A stretch of DNA of 64,000 nt from Nothophaeocryptopus gaeumannii. Taxonomy: Eukaryota; Ascomycota; Dothideomycetes; Mycosphaerellales; Mycosphaerellaceae. Position 1 is the first letter of the stretch. Every line of letters starts with the position of its first letter. The stretch spans positions 1,488,001 to 1,552,000 of the forward strand of contig JASISA010000001.1 in assembly GCA_031771865.1 (NCBI GenBank). Direction: 5' to 3'. Below are positions 21,645 to 32,052 of this stretch, one piece after another. The translations under genes and the position numbers were made by a program. The notes below the pieces were generated by a model that saw nothing but the letters and a program-made list of their open reading frames with translations, had not been told where the DNA came from and made no database searches.

Positions 21645-22468
21645 ATGGTCTTTTACGAACCTGGCAAGACCTCTCATGGCCTGCCAAGAGATCCGTTCAA
21701 AGTAAGACATTCGCCTTAAATGTTAAGAGAGACGATCTGACGAAAAAAAACGACAGTCATGTGTAACGCCTCGACCGATCGGTACGAAGCTTTCCATTCA
21801 GTCACTCCACTCTCAATCAACACCCGACTAACACCTGTCATCCAGGCTGGATCTCAACTCGCTCCCCCACCGGCGTCGACAACCTCGCCCCTTTCTCCCA
21901 ATTCAACAACCTCACTTTCGACCCTCCCTACGTCATGTTCTCTTCAAACCAAGATCTCCATTCCCAAAGAAAAGACACAGTGAACAATGTCGAATCTACA
22001 GGCCATTTCTGCTGGAATATGGCTACTTGGGATCTACGAGAAGCTGTCAATGCTTCTGCGGAGTGGTTAGCGCCTGAAGTCGATGAATTCCAAAAAGCGG
22101 GGTTGGAGAAGGAAGACGCGGGACTAGTGAGGTGTGCTATGGTTAAGGAAAGTCCCATCAAGTTTGAATGTAAGTATCACTCCACTCTTAGGCTTCCTGG
22201 GAATCCGCCTATGGGATCCGTAGACGTCGTCATTGGACAAGTGATAGGTGTACACATTGACGACAGGGTCCTGACGGACGGAATGGTGGATCTCGGGAAA
22301 GCAATGCCGATCGCCAGGTGCGGGTATCATCAGTATACAGTTGTTCGAGCGGAGAGTCTTTTTGAGATGGTGATACCAGGGGATCCGAAGCAGTTGGTGG
22401 GATTGGAGGGGAATGCGGAGAAGCAGGGGAAGATTGTTATGGATGGGTATAAAGCTGGGGAGAAGTAA
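21645..22468 (+). CDS. Flavin reductase-like FMN-binding split-barrel protein
   Basis: Three exons (21645-21701, 21757-21781, 21846-22468) give 234 residues: MVFYEPGKTSHGLPRDPFK, then CVTPRPIGWISTRS, GVDNLAPFSQFNNLTFDPPY, VMFSSNQ, KDTVNNVESTGHFCWNMAT, and RLPGNPPMGSVDVVIGQVIGVH. The PRPIGWIST and NLAPFS blocks are the FMN-phosphate and isoalloxazine-contact region of the flavin-reductase-like split barrel. Such proteins bind FMN and either reduce it with NAD(P)H or act with partner oxygenases. Exon 2 is only 25 nt. The codons FECKYH contain a GTAAGT that looks like a donor but lies inside conserved coding sequence. Substrate unknown. Confidence 0.82.
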
Positions 22469-22523
22469 TGAGTTGGGATTTGTTTGGTCTTGAAGAGTGG
22501 TTACGAGAGCTAGTCAAGATATT

Positions 22524-23887
22524 CTAGAGGGATACAAAGTAGGGATCGAACGGTATCGGCGTAATACCACAGGTATCGGAGCCAGGCTCTCCGACTCTCC
22601 AAGTTTCACCACATGCTACACTCCCGGGTACTCCGTCGAAGCCCTGACAAAGCATCGGACAGGTGCCATCACTCTTGACTGTCACGCTACATCTGACATT
22701 GTCCGGATATTCATTGGATCCATACGGATCATAGAGAACCTTGGTAGGATCGTTTCGACTTTGTCGAATGGGTGCGTTGTGTTCATCGTCCCAAAGTTCG
22801 TTCGTGCCTGACACAATCCTGAGCCTCAGTCCCCCAGCGAAGTCAGTGTCGAAGACTCCTTGAGATCTTACATAAGGACTGGATGTCCGAAACTCAGCGA
22901 ACTTTCCATTGTACTGATCAGGAGTAATCCGGACAACCTTGAAGCCGACGTCGAGAGTCGGAACGGCGAGCGCAGTAAATGTCACTGTTGAAGGAGCGTA
23001 AGTCACTGTTTTCGCGGACGTGCTCGTCGTTACCGCTGTCGAGTATTGAGTGGTCGTATCTGTGGAGATTGTCGTCGTCAAAGGTGTGGTAGTCGCGGTA
23101 CTCGATGGGACCTAATGCTGTCAGCTCTGCTTTTGTCATGTCTGTCTCATCAGACTCACCAATTTGACTGCAGTGACCGTGCTTGTAGTCACTGTACTCG
23201 CTGCTTTTGTAACGGTCAATGTTGGTACGTTGAGGCACTTGCATGCAGACGAGAAAACAGCATCAGGCGCATACGCAGAGAGCACCGATGGCTTCGGTAT
23301 GCTTCGCTTCGCGTGGGCCGCAGAAGTAGTAGGAGCCACGCAAGACGTAACAGTGATAGTCGTTGTAGATGTGGAGAGGTACGTGGTGCTCTCCTCTATC
23401 GATGTCGAAGTCCTGCTCTGTCTATCAGTTTATTGCGAGGGTGAAAAGCATGAGGGCTGGGGAAACTTACGTTACTGCCGTAGTAGTGACTTGTCTGCTC
23501 AGGAAGTCAGCATCCATCACATGAATGGCGTCTGCTAGTACGAACGTAGATATCGTGACAGTCGATGTGACAGCAGTCTCCGTTGCCACTCCAGTCAGAG
23601 AGGTCGCTGTGGTAGTCGTGACGCTCGTCTGCGTAGATGTTGTGTACGATGTTGCCACAGGTATTGCTAGTGTTCAATCAGCTGAATACTAAAGCAGTCG
23701 GAGGAACTCTTCTGCCCCTTACACAAGAAAGACGAGCAGAAAGACGATGCAGGAGTCTGCTGCTTTGCCACGGTGACAGCCAGGTTCACAGCAGTACAGA
23801 ACGGATCAACTGCTCTTTCTGCATGGAGGCCAGCCAAAGGACTGGAAGTGACGGCCGCGACGAACAAGAAAAGATTCGAGAGTGCAT
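22524..23887 (-). pseudogene. Secreted Thr/Ser-rich protein, leader frame broken
   Basis: Multi-exon gene for an extracellular or wall protein. After a leader comes DPFCTAVNLAVTVAKQQ..ASSFCSSFLSIP, a cysteine-paired N-terminal motif, then long Thr/Ser repeats (for example TSYTTSTQTSVTTTTATS) over four short exons. The C-terminal domain contains GFKVVRITPDQYNG, GGLRLRIVSGTNELWDD and several Cys, ending at 22524. Clear introns: about 23655-23725 (GTAAGG...CACTAG) and 23111-23160 (GTGAGT...CATTAG); the boundaries near 23400-23560 are uncertain. The only ATG after a TATAAG box (about 23960) is 23887, but the hydrophobic leader FLFVAAVTSSPLAGLHA is in a different frame, one base away at the A-run 23869-23872. 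No toxin resemblance seen. Domain family not recognised. Confidence 0.55.
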
Positions 23888-24607
23888 GTTTACTACCGGC
23901 GCTTTGTGAGCGTGCTGAGACGAGTGGAAAAGACGTGCTGAGCGTAAAGCCGATCTTATACCTTCGTCCTTGAGGTACTCATCCTCGTTAACCATGACAC
24001 CTGATCAGCTCCTGGGGCAGAGAGGCTTCGCTTGCCACGACCTACTAGGCATAGCAGACGTGATAGTTCAAAGAGGCTGCCACGTGCATACCACGACGCA
24101 CATTGTTTAGGGTACTCTTAAAGCATAACGAAGGCCCGTGGACGAGATGCTCGAACGGAAATTTTGCAGCGCACTTCGATGCGCTATCTGTTGATTCGAA
24201 TGATAATTCCATGAAGCCTTCAGTACTCTCTCGATGGAGAGGACGTCGAGCAGGATGAGCCGCGCAGAAGTTCTTGGACACCACATCAAGCAGTGGCGTT
24301 TCCGTATCCGGAAGTCGGACGTCTCGAAAGTCGGACGTCTCGAAAGTGGCTGAATCGAGAATAACCTGAGTCGCTTCATTTGACAGCCAAGACTTTGTGG
24401 ATGGGGTGATTTTTGCGGTGGCTGACGTGCAGCTTCCAGACCGATCCTCCAGTTGAAGTTGAAGCTCGGGAAGAAGAGCCGGAGCGCCAAGCATCTCCAG
24501 ATCCAAGTCGGAGGCCGATCAGGTCATTGGTAGAGCAAGACGCAAAGCGATGCTTCGCCTGGTCCTGGCCCTGGGATGAAATGCGATGACATTACGAAGT
24601 CTCTATA
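23888..24607. other. Intergenic with weak ORF and 16-bp tandem repeat
   Basis: A minus-strand frame at 24045-24506 (153 codons) has no recognised domain and I do not call it a gene. A 16-bp unit AGTCGGACGTCTCGAA is repeated directly twice at 24313-24344. The rest shows nothing I can support. Confidence 0.4.
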
Positions 24608-26734
24608 TCAAGTAGTCACAACAACCTTCCCAGTCCCACCCTCAACCTCCATTTCAAACCTCCCTCCAGCACCAACAACCCCCTTGAGCACCCCATCGCT
24701 CCTCACACTCGCCTCCCTCCCCAACCCAGGCAACACAAACGTCCCCTTCGTCCCCTCCGGCGTCTTCCACCAAACCTCATACCCCTCTCCATTGGCCCCC
24801 GTAACATTCCACCCCGCCTCAAACTTCCCCAGACTCGTGACAAACCCGCCCCTCACACTCCTCAAGTCCCCAAACTGCGGCTTCAAACTCCACGTACTCC
24901 CCACCCTCCCCGTTATCCTCAAGCCAAGAACATACTCCGTCAGAGCACTCGTTGGTCCGCTACTCCATCCATGCGAGTGAGAAACATACGACGCATCGTA
25001 GTTGTATCCCCGATAATTGCGATATGCGAAGCTGCCGTTTGTGAGATAGCCTTCGATGACGGTGGATTGGGTGCCGTTTGGGTGTTTGAGGTACCAGCCC
25101 CAGGATCTGCGGATGAGGTCGAGAGCGCGCTGGGTCTGGCCGATTTCGAGGTGACCTTGGATTTCGAAGCTGGAGATGAAGGGGCTTATATTGTTGGGGA
25201 GCTCGGGTGTTTCGGCGCCGATTGGAGTCCAGTTGGTCGTGAGGTGCTTGGAGATGGTTTGAGCTTGGGAGGAGTTCGGTGATACGACGTTGAAGAGAAG
25301 TGACATGCTGTTGGCGTCTTGTGGGTAGAGCTGAATGGAAGTCTCGTTGTCGCGAAACGCTCCTATGGCTGTGTCATAAGTGTACTTAATGATGTTGCTT
25401 GCCAGTGTTTTCGCGCGGGCTAGGTAGTCTGAACTGTAATTAGTCCTGCCAGTCCAGGCGGCGAGATCAGCGCCCGTGATCAGAGTACGATAGAGAATCA
25501 TATTTGGCTCTGAGCCATTGCCTCCTGTCGCAACTCGAGCCCAATCTCGCGTTCCAGTCACATTGAGCAGCCCAAGTGGTTGAAGCACTTTATTCAGAAC
25601 ATACTGCATGGCGCGGTCATACCTGGACCAGTTCTGCTCAAGGAAGGACGTATCGTTCGTATACAGGACATAGTTGTAGGTTCCAATCATCGTCCACATG
25701 TGGTAGGTGTCGGAGCCCTGTTGAAGAAGTGGAGGTCCGGCCTCAGGAAGCGACCCATCGCTGTTTTGGTAGTCATACATCGTTTGCAGCGCATTCATGA
25801 CACTGTCCAGGTCATTGCCCAAGGACACGAAGGACGACGGAACAGCAATGCCCATGTCACCTGGCCAGACTGCACGGTCGCGTTTCGCTCCATCTACTAT
25901 GACAGTCGAGCCATTGGATAAAGTACCATTGTTCGCCCAGCCGGAAGATACCATTGGAACCCATCGTCCAGTGTCGACGGGCACATAGTTCGTTTGAAGA
26001 GTGTATGCGCCGCTGTACCAGATCTGGTTCAATTCATCGTCGTTCGAATGAAAGTAGCCCTGGTACGCTCGCAGATTCGACCAAGTGGGCTGAAATCCAA
26101 TTTCCGTACTCACATCATTGATAGTCAGAGCCGTATTATTGTTGCTGTCCTTCGCCAGCAGGAACAGCGTCAGGTATCGAAACCCGCCTCGAAGCTGCTT
26201 GGGATCCATGGTATACGTACGGTTGCCTGGCTCAGAGAGCAGTCGCAAGTCGAATAATGCGCCATCATCGCACAATTGATCACCAACACCGTGGGCGTAG
26301 AGGCCATTCGAGGAGTCGGACTGTAGGCCAATCCAGTTCTTCGCCTCCGTGAAGGCAAGACCAAGTGCAGCACTTCCGCCAGTGGTTGTGTAGTTCACCG
26401 TCACGATGCCCCCTACTTCCTTTCCAAAGTCATATACCAATGCACTGCCATTGCCGCGCAGATTCAAGGAAACTGGGTATTTCGAGATCTCAGAAGCGTT
26501 CTGAAGTGCGAGTATGCTAACGGGAGAGACGGTCCGCGAGTCAGGAGCGTAGATATTCTCTTCCCAAGGTCCAGGAAACGCTGCTGCAGTCGGACCAGAG
26601 CAGACCACATCTCTCCAGTAGGATTGTCCTGCCGCCAATGTGCTCCATACGGCCAGTAAAGTCCATGTCCAAGAACAGCCAAGACAAGATGCTTGAACGA
26701 GTTGCATAACGTGTGTACGAACGACAGAGCCCAC
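24608..26734 (-). CDS. Secreted alpha-L-rhamnosidase-like glycoside hydrolase (GH78)
   Basis: Single exon of 708 codons. The start is either 26734 or, more likely, the Met at codon 10 (26707), which begins a hydrophobic leader LLAVWSTLAAGQ. The body has an N-terminal beta domain (ALVYDFGKEVGGIVTVNY) and an (alpha/alpha)6 barrel with VDGAKRDRAVWPGDMGIAVP, the catalytic-region signature of fungal GH78, plus DYQNSDGSLPEAGPP, GTRDWARVATGGNG and HSHGWSSGPTSALTEYVLGL. Many N-glycosylation sequons fit secretion. Such enzymes remove terminal rhamnose from pectin side chains and plant glycosides. The 3' end is strikingly pyrimidine-rich on the + strand. Family call is firm; rhamnose specificity inferred. 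Confidence 0.88.
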   Translation of the reverse strand: MGSVVRTHVMQLVQASCLGCSWTWTLLAVWSTLAAGQSYWRDVVCSGPTAAAFPGPWEENIYAPDSRTVSPVSILALQNASEISKYPVSLNLRGNGSALVYDFGKEVGGIVTVNYTTTGGSAALGLAFTEAKNWIGLQSDSSNGLYAHGVGDQLCDDGALFDLRLLSEPGNRTYTMDPKQLRGGFRYLTLFLLAKDSNNNTALTINDVSTEIGFQPTWSNLRAYQGYFHSNDDELNQIWYSGAYTLQTNYVPVDTGRWVPMVSSGWANNGTLSNGSTVIVDGAKRDRAVWPGDMGIAVPSSFVSLGNDLDSVMNALQTMYDYQNSDGSLPEAGPPLLQQGSDTYHMWTMIGTYNYVLYTNDTSFLEQNWSRYDRAMQYVLNKVLQPLGLLNVTGTRDWARVATGGNGSEPNMILYRTLITGADLAAWTGRTNYSSDYLARAKTLASNIIKYTYDTAIGAFRDNETSIQLYPQDANSMSLLFNVVSPNSSQAQTISKHLTTNWTPIGAETPELPNNISPFISSFEIQGHLEIGQTQRALDLIRRSWGWYLKHPNGTQSTVIEGYLTNGSFAYRNYRGYNYDASYVSHSHGWSSGPTSALTEYVLGLRITGRVGSTWSLKPQFGDLRSVRGGFVTSLGKFEAGWNVTGANGEGYEVWWKTPEGTKGTFVLPGLGREASVRSDGVLKGVVGAGGRFEMEVEGGTGKVVVTT

Positions 26735-27633
26735 TTACCTCGCTCTTACCTGTACCTCTGCTTGGCCATCACCTATGTACGTCCTCTTGCAGCTCAAGGC
26801 TCGCGGTATATTAAGCCGAAGCTAATTTCTCCGTCTCAGTGCAGGATCGAGTTCCTGCATGCTGAACCGTCCCGGCCGGAGGGGCACAAGATCAAGCGGG
26901 GAAGGACAAGGGCAATAACGAAATAGATCCTGCAGTGTTGTTCGTATAACGTACTTCACTCTTCCGACTGCTCTCGTTTGGCAAATCAGAAGGTGGATTT
27001 GCGCAGGCTTGAGGTGCTCAGTCTCGCTGCCGGTGGCATCGTAGGTCGAGAATGAGACGCGTAAAGACGCGCGAGGAAGATGGCATCGGATGGATTGACT
27101 GGCGCCCATTGGCACTCTAACTCAGTCCATCTCTGGACATGTCACGGTTTCAGACGGGCAGTGGTTTGTGCAGAGCGACTCGATTCAAAGCAGTGGTGGT
27201 TGGTGGTGGAGGAAAGTGGGAGGAGACGGGAAGTCACAGCGAACAAGTACCGTACAACACGAATCAGCCTCAGGCATCCACAAACCCAATCTCAAACATC
27301 ACTTAAGAGAAGAACAGAAACTGAGGCAATAGTAAAGATGCAAAATTCCCCTCATTCAGCTATTGGGTATCATCGCTCCAGCACCTATCCAGCACCAAAC
27401 TCCGCATAACTCGATCATCCATCAATGAAAGGGCCAGCCCATCGCAGAGAAGCAACAGTAAATGCGCAGCGAGAGCGCAACACCGGCCCAGTGTAAGTCG
27501 TGTGTGTGTTTCGTAAGCTCTACCCGGTCCATGCCCAAGATAATACCGCCGGGGTAAGAAGAAGACGCCAAACTAGAGATGCCATGTGTCGTAGAAGGAG
27601 ATGTGAGGGTGGTAGCCGCCGGGAGGCAGCCGT
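26735..27633. other. Intergenic, nothing supported
   Basis: About 900 bp upstream of the GH78 gene and downstream of the Lys-rich nuclear protein gene. Short frames only. It holds the GH78 promoter; I see no motif I can assign. Confidence 0.55.
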
Positions 27634-28444
27634 CTACTCAGCATCAGCGGTGCCCTCCATCTTGGTGTCATCAGCATCGCCGTCGGCCTTGGTCTCAGCA
27701 GCCGGGGTGGTATCCTTCTCAGTGGTAGGCTTCACGTCCTCGGCCTTGTTAGCCTCCTTAGCAGCCTCGACGAGCATGGCAGCAGCCTTCTCGTCGTCGG
27801 CGGCGGCGTCTTCGATCTCATCCTCCTCCTTGATGGTCTCCTCGAACTTCTTCTTGGAGACGGCGCCCTTCTTAGCAGGGGTCTTGCGGGCCTTCTTGGC
27901 TGGCGAGCCACCCTCCTCACCCTCACCGGCCTCTGCAGTCTCCTTCTTCTTCTTTGGAGTAGCCTTGGCCTTCTTCGTGGCGCTCTCCTTGGTAGCGGTC
28001 TCACCGTCCTCAGCAGCGGCAGAAGAGTCATCGCCGGCCTCGGACTTGCGCTTCTTCGGGGTGGCCTTGGCCTTGGATGGGGTCTCCGGGGTCGCTGTAG
28101 CAAAGTCAGCACATGCACAAGGACGAGAAGTGTGAAGTGGGTGACTCACCAGACTCGGCCTGTGGGTTCATGTCCATGATCTTCTTCTTGAGGACACCCC
28201 AAGTGTTCTGAGCGGTCTTCTTGGTCTTGAAGTCGGCATTCTTCTGGAAGAGATCGTAGTCGAGTTCTGGCGGGCCGGACTTGAGAGACTGCATGGCAGC
28301 GGCGATGAGCTTCATATCGCGGTCGGAGAAGATCTCAGAGGCATTCTTCTTAGAGGCGGTAGAGGCTGCAGCTGGAGTGTTCTCAGCCGACATGTTGGGA
28401 GAAGGTGTCCTGAGTGATTGCTGCGAAGGCGCAGAGTCAGCCAT
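27634..28444 (-). CDS. Lys/Ala-rich nuclear protein with SANT/Myb-like N-terminal helix bundle
   Basis: Two exons (28444-28150, 28094-27634) with a clean 55-nt intron (GTGAGT, CTGAC, CTACAG) give 251 residues. Residues 35-90 (FSDRDMKLIAAAMQSLKSG ... TWGVLKKKIMDMNP) look like the short helical SANT/Myb-like domain seen in many fungal nuclear proteins. The rest is low complexity: repeated ATPKKK/SPAKKA blocks like linker histone tails, alternating with acidic EEDEIEDAAADD stretches. Likely chromatin- or RNA-associated. The start at 28444 is the first ATG. A duplicated palindromic element lies 200-350 bp upstream. No specific function assignable. Confidence 0.7.
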
Positions 28445-29785
28445 TGTCGGTGGGTCAGTAAGTGATAGAAGAGCAGCGTCTTACCGTTGGTTATGGTAGA
28501 AGAAGGCGTTGAAGTACTTGGGGGTTTATTGGGTTGGAAGTGGGTGGAAGGTTGCTGTTGCTGGTGGTTGTTTGAGGAACAAAGGAAGATGGTTCAGGAA
28601 GAGTGCGGGCTCCTCTTTATAGTCTCGCGAGGCTGCGGGTGCCCGGCAAACCTCACCTGCACATGCTATTGTCGCGCATTCCTAACAATAGCCCGTGATT
28701 GGGGGCGGCGAACGAACGACTCTTCACCTCCGAGCAAACCTCACTCGGGCACGTTATTGACCGGAGTCGAGCAATAGCTCGTGATTGTGGGCAGACAGTG
28801 GGCGGGCTTCCTTTCACTTGATGCACAAGCAAGCTGTCGTTGTTGAGGGTGACCCCATTTGCTGCACTAAAAAGCTGCCATTGTCTCAGCCACCTCCAGC
28901 CAGGGTGAACCGAGTGAAGGGCGGTTGCGATGCCTGTCACATGAGACAGGTGAAGGAGTGACAGAACGGGCAGCTGCTCAGAAGTCCTATAGCTGCCAGC
29001 GAAGCAGCGGGCGCCGGGGCCCAGAACGTGAAGGGCGAGATGGTAGCATGGTGATCATATTGCACCAGGGGCGGCGAGAGCTTGGTGCCGAGTGCTTAGC
29101 GCTGTCACAGCATTTCTCCTTCCATTTGATTTCGTCCTAAGGAAAGGAACCGCACAGGCCAGATAACGCAGATCTCCCCATGACTTTCTTTCCCTTTCTC
29201 AGCCCTTGACAGTGAGCCGCAACACTAGGGCTTTTGCGAAGATTCCAGGTGCAACAGAGACTTCTTGCATTCAGCAGCTGCTGAAGCACAAGGTGTTCTC
29301 GACCTGGCGCCAGATTGGTGATCAAACCTCCGCCGTGTTCAATTTCCCAGGCGCGCGGAGTATAGTGCAGAGCAGTCATGTCCATCCAAAGCATTTCTCA
29401 GGTGGTCCTCTTAGAAAGCTTTCACTAAAAGGGATACGCGGATGTCCAGTGAAGATGTACACCCGAAAGATTCCAGTCGAGATGGTTCCAGGAATCTCAG
29501 CCTCGCCTTGACCCGGCTGCGGTCTTCGGCGCGCTCTGCGCCGTTCGCGACTCATCATCAGTAAAGCAGAAAGAGTCCTGAGCTTTATTATCAGGTTGGT
29601 CAGGCATGGAGATGATTGAGTGAGCCAGATTTGCGAGATCTCTCTGGAAGTTCACTGCAGCATGCATCGTACAGGGCAGGAGTGCCACCTGCGGGTAGGG
29701 TCAGCGATCAGAGCATTCGACAGTAGTATTACGAAAGAGGACTCAAAAAGACAAACGGCAAGTAGGAAGTCGTAAAAGACTTACA
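28445..29785. repeat. Upstream region with duplicated inverted-repeat element
   Basis: About 1.3 kb without a supported gene. Two imperfect copies of a roughly 55-bp element lie at 28648-28705 and 28736-28790. Each contains GCTATTG...CAATAGC (one mismatch in copy 2) followed by CGTGATTG; the first is a perfect 8+8 inverted repeat, GCTATTGT/ACAATAGC, at 28665-28692. CCAAT is present on the minus strand at the GATTGG of copy 1 (28697-28702). The rest shows only short frames. Confidence 0.55.
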
Positions 29786-31064
29786 TTAAAGACGCTCAGA
29801 GAGTGCGGAGCTCAGCATCACGCACCGCCTCCCGGACGGTGGTGGCTCCCGTACACAGTAACATAGGTACTGTCCATCAGCAGCCAGGCCTTCCACTGGG
29901 CCGGCTGAGTTCGCTGGAGATCCGAGTGGCATGGGCTCGACAGCAGTGATGAGAGCAGCAGTGAAGAGCACAGCGCCCGCGGGGCCTTTGCCGACGTCGG
30001 TGATGGAGTTTCCGTACGAGCGCCAGGTGATGGTCCTTCCGTGGGTGGTGTGTCAGAAGCTCGTCTCGGAGGCAGGCTAAGTCGCATTCGCCGAGGAGAG
30101 TGAAGCGGGTGCCGGTATCCCCCCTGTACTTGGTCAGCTTTGGAGTACAGGCTGATGATCAGCGGCTCGTGGACTTACTGCAAGCGGACCTTGAGCACTT
30201 CGACAGCTTGACTGCCTAGCGGAAGGACGCTGGTGACTGGGACAACTAGGATCTTGGAACCAGCCTTCAGCTACGGGGCGACCTCGTCGCAGATGCTGAA
30301 GAGTTGCCGGAGCTGCTCGACGGACGACGGCGGAAGTCGTCCGGTTGATGGTCGGCGAGAGCGGAACATCGAGCTCGGCAAGAACAGAATGAAGCAGCGA
30401 GATCCTCATCCTCGCTGCTGTTGGGCGCCTCTGCGTTGGAGGCGAGACCGGAGTCCATCTGAGAGGTCTCAAGTCCATCTGAGCGGAAGGCGCCATGTCG
30501 TCGGTCATAATGGCAGTTGACTTGGAGACCATGGTGAGTGAGTGAACCCTGGGTGCTCGTGTTCGATGAGCCATTGTTGCTGATCTTGCTGTAGCCCACG
30601 GTGTAGCAGTGATTGACCAGGTCATCTACACCTACATCGAGAGTGGTCGTCGTGAACTTCTCAGGAAGGGTGCTGGGGTCCGGGATGAAGGCACGGACGA
30701 GCATCAGCAGCAGTGCCGTAGAGCGTGACCGCGATAGCGACAATGGTGGAGAGGGCATGCATGTTGTGTAGTATGTTCTCGTTGTTGATACTGTGATGTC
30801 AACGGTTGAGAGTCTGTTGCGGTATTTTCTGCGTGTGGATGTTAGGCCTGGGAGCCATTCGACGTCGCATGCAAGCAAATCGAAACATGTAAGCCAGAAG
30901 CGGCACCAGCGCATCGACCGGCGGAACCTCCGAGCGTGACGACTGACAGTGTTTTAGGACCATTCTGAGGGCCTGTCTTGGCCAGACCAACGAATCCCTC
31001 TGCAAAGAGCGGGCTCGACGGAGGCGGCTTGCGCTTGCGGAAGGGCGATGACCTGAGTAGCCAT
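29786..31064 (-). pseudogene. Decayed secreted-protein gene remnant(s)
   Basis: Coding-like segments appear in all three minus-strand frames. From 31064, MATQVIALPQAQAASVEPAL shifts frame into GFVGLAKTGPQNGPKTLSVV. From 30762, MHALSTIVAIAVTLYGTAAD is a classical signal peptide whose frame is soon lost, while FIPDPSTLPEKFTTTTLDVG and DLVNHCYTVGYSKISNNGSS follow in another. Then LPPSSVEQLRQLFSICDEVA is followed by TAG (30271-30273) and KAGSKILVVPVTSVLPLGSQ in the same frame. Further pieces (GDTGTRFTLLGECDLACL, ITWRSYGNSITDVGKGPAGA) run to about 29790. An intron with GTAAGT at about 30182 looks intact. I do not recognise the family, and one or two ancestral genes are possible. Confidence 0.5.
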
Positions 31065-32052
31065 TATTGTTACTTGCTGTGCCGCTGATGTGGTTCCTGT
31101 GTTTGCGGTGGCGTTGTGGATGATCGTAAGAGCATGTGTGCGATGTTTGTTTCAATGAAGGCCATATGAACCGTGACCAGCGGCCGCTGTTGAAAATGTG
31201 CGCATGAGACGCACAGCTTTCAAAGAGTGACGCTTGTCAGATCAGCGCACCCAGTGAGGCGTACAGCGTTAAATTTGGAGCCTGCGACCGTGACACCACC
31301 ACCGCATCGCTGATGGTAGGTGGTGAAGTGGTAGTAGCCTGTGGCATGGCGCTCGGCGACTGGTTTAGCCGCCGCATGTCCTTGTAACACGTGTCAGCTC
31401 TTCTCAACAGACGGACAAGGGGAAGTAATTGTACCATGAAGCCCAGAGGCATGTGGGGTTGACGATTATGCTCAGGCCAGGTGCCTTGTTTCTTGCATAT
31501 ACCACAAGATTTTCCAGTGTCCTTGTGCGAAGCTGGCTGCCCGTAGTGACGCTCAGTCTGAACCACGTTAGCGAACTTATATCGCCACAATGAGGTATGG
31601 TGGCAACGCACAGCAGCAGTGCCAGGCACTTATCAGCATCCGCGAGCTTTCTATGCCTGCTCGCCAGCAACGCACTTTGAACAGTCGACGGTGGTAACAG
31701 TGCCTTGAGAAGCCATGCTCGCGATCACGAGCGGCTGCTTGCGCGGTAGCCACGCATCAGGCTGCGAAGCCTGCTTGTCAATCCCGACAGACGTCTGACT
31801 ATGACCTTTCAGGTCGTTGACACTGGTGGAGGTTGTTGTAAGGGAGGAAGTCTGTTCAGGCTTCGGAGCGGAGTTTTATGCTAGCCTGGTGGTCTGTGCA
31901 CAGCGCGTGCGCAATGGGATCACGGGCGTGTGCAACAGCAGGTGATGTGAAGTTCTTGATGTGAGGCGCTCATCTGAAGTCAAGCAGCTGGTCATGCGAA
32001 CCGACTCGGAGGCAGGTTGAAGCAGCGAAGAAGTGAGGGAAGTGCGGTGGGC
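31065..32052. other. Intergenic, nothing supported
   Basis: Open frames at 31237-31670 on the minus strand have no recognisable domain. I see no RNA gene or clear repeat. Confidence 0.5.

Noticed and set aside
22165..22185. GTAAGT donor-like site in the flavin-reductase-like gene
   Set aside because: It lies in the conserved coding words FECKYH and the frame continues normally; no matching acceptor improves the model.
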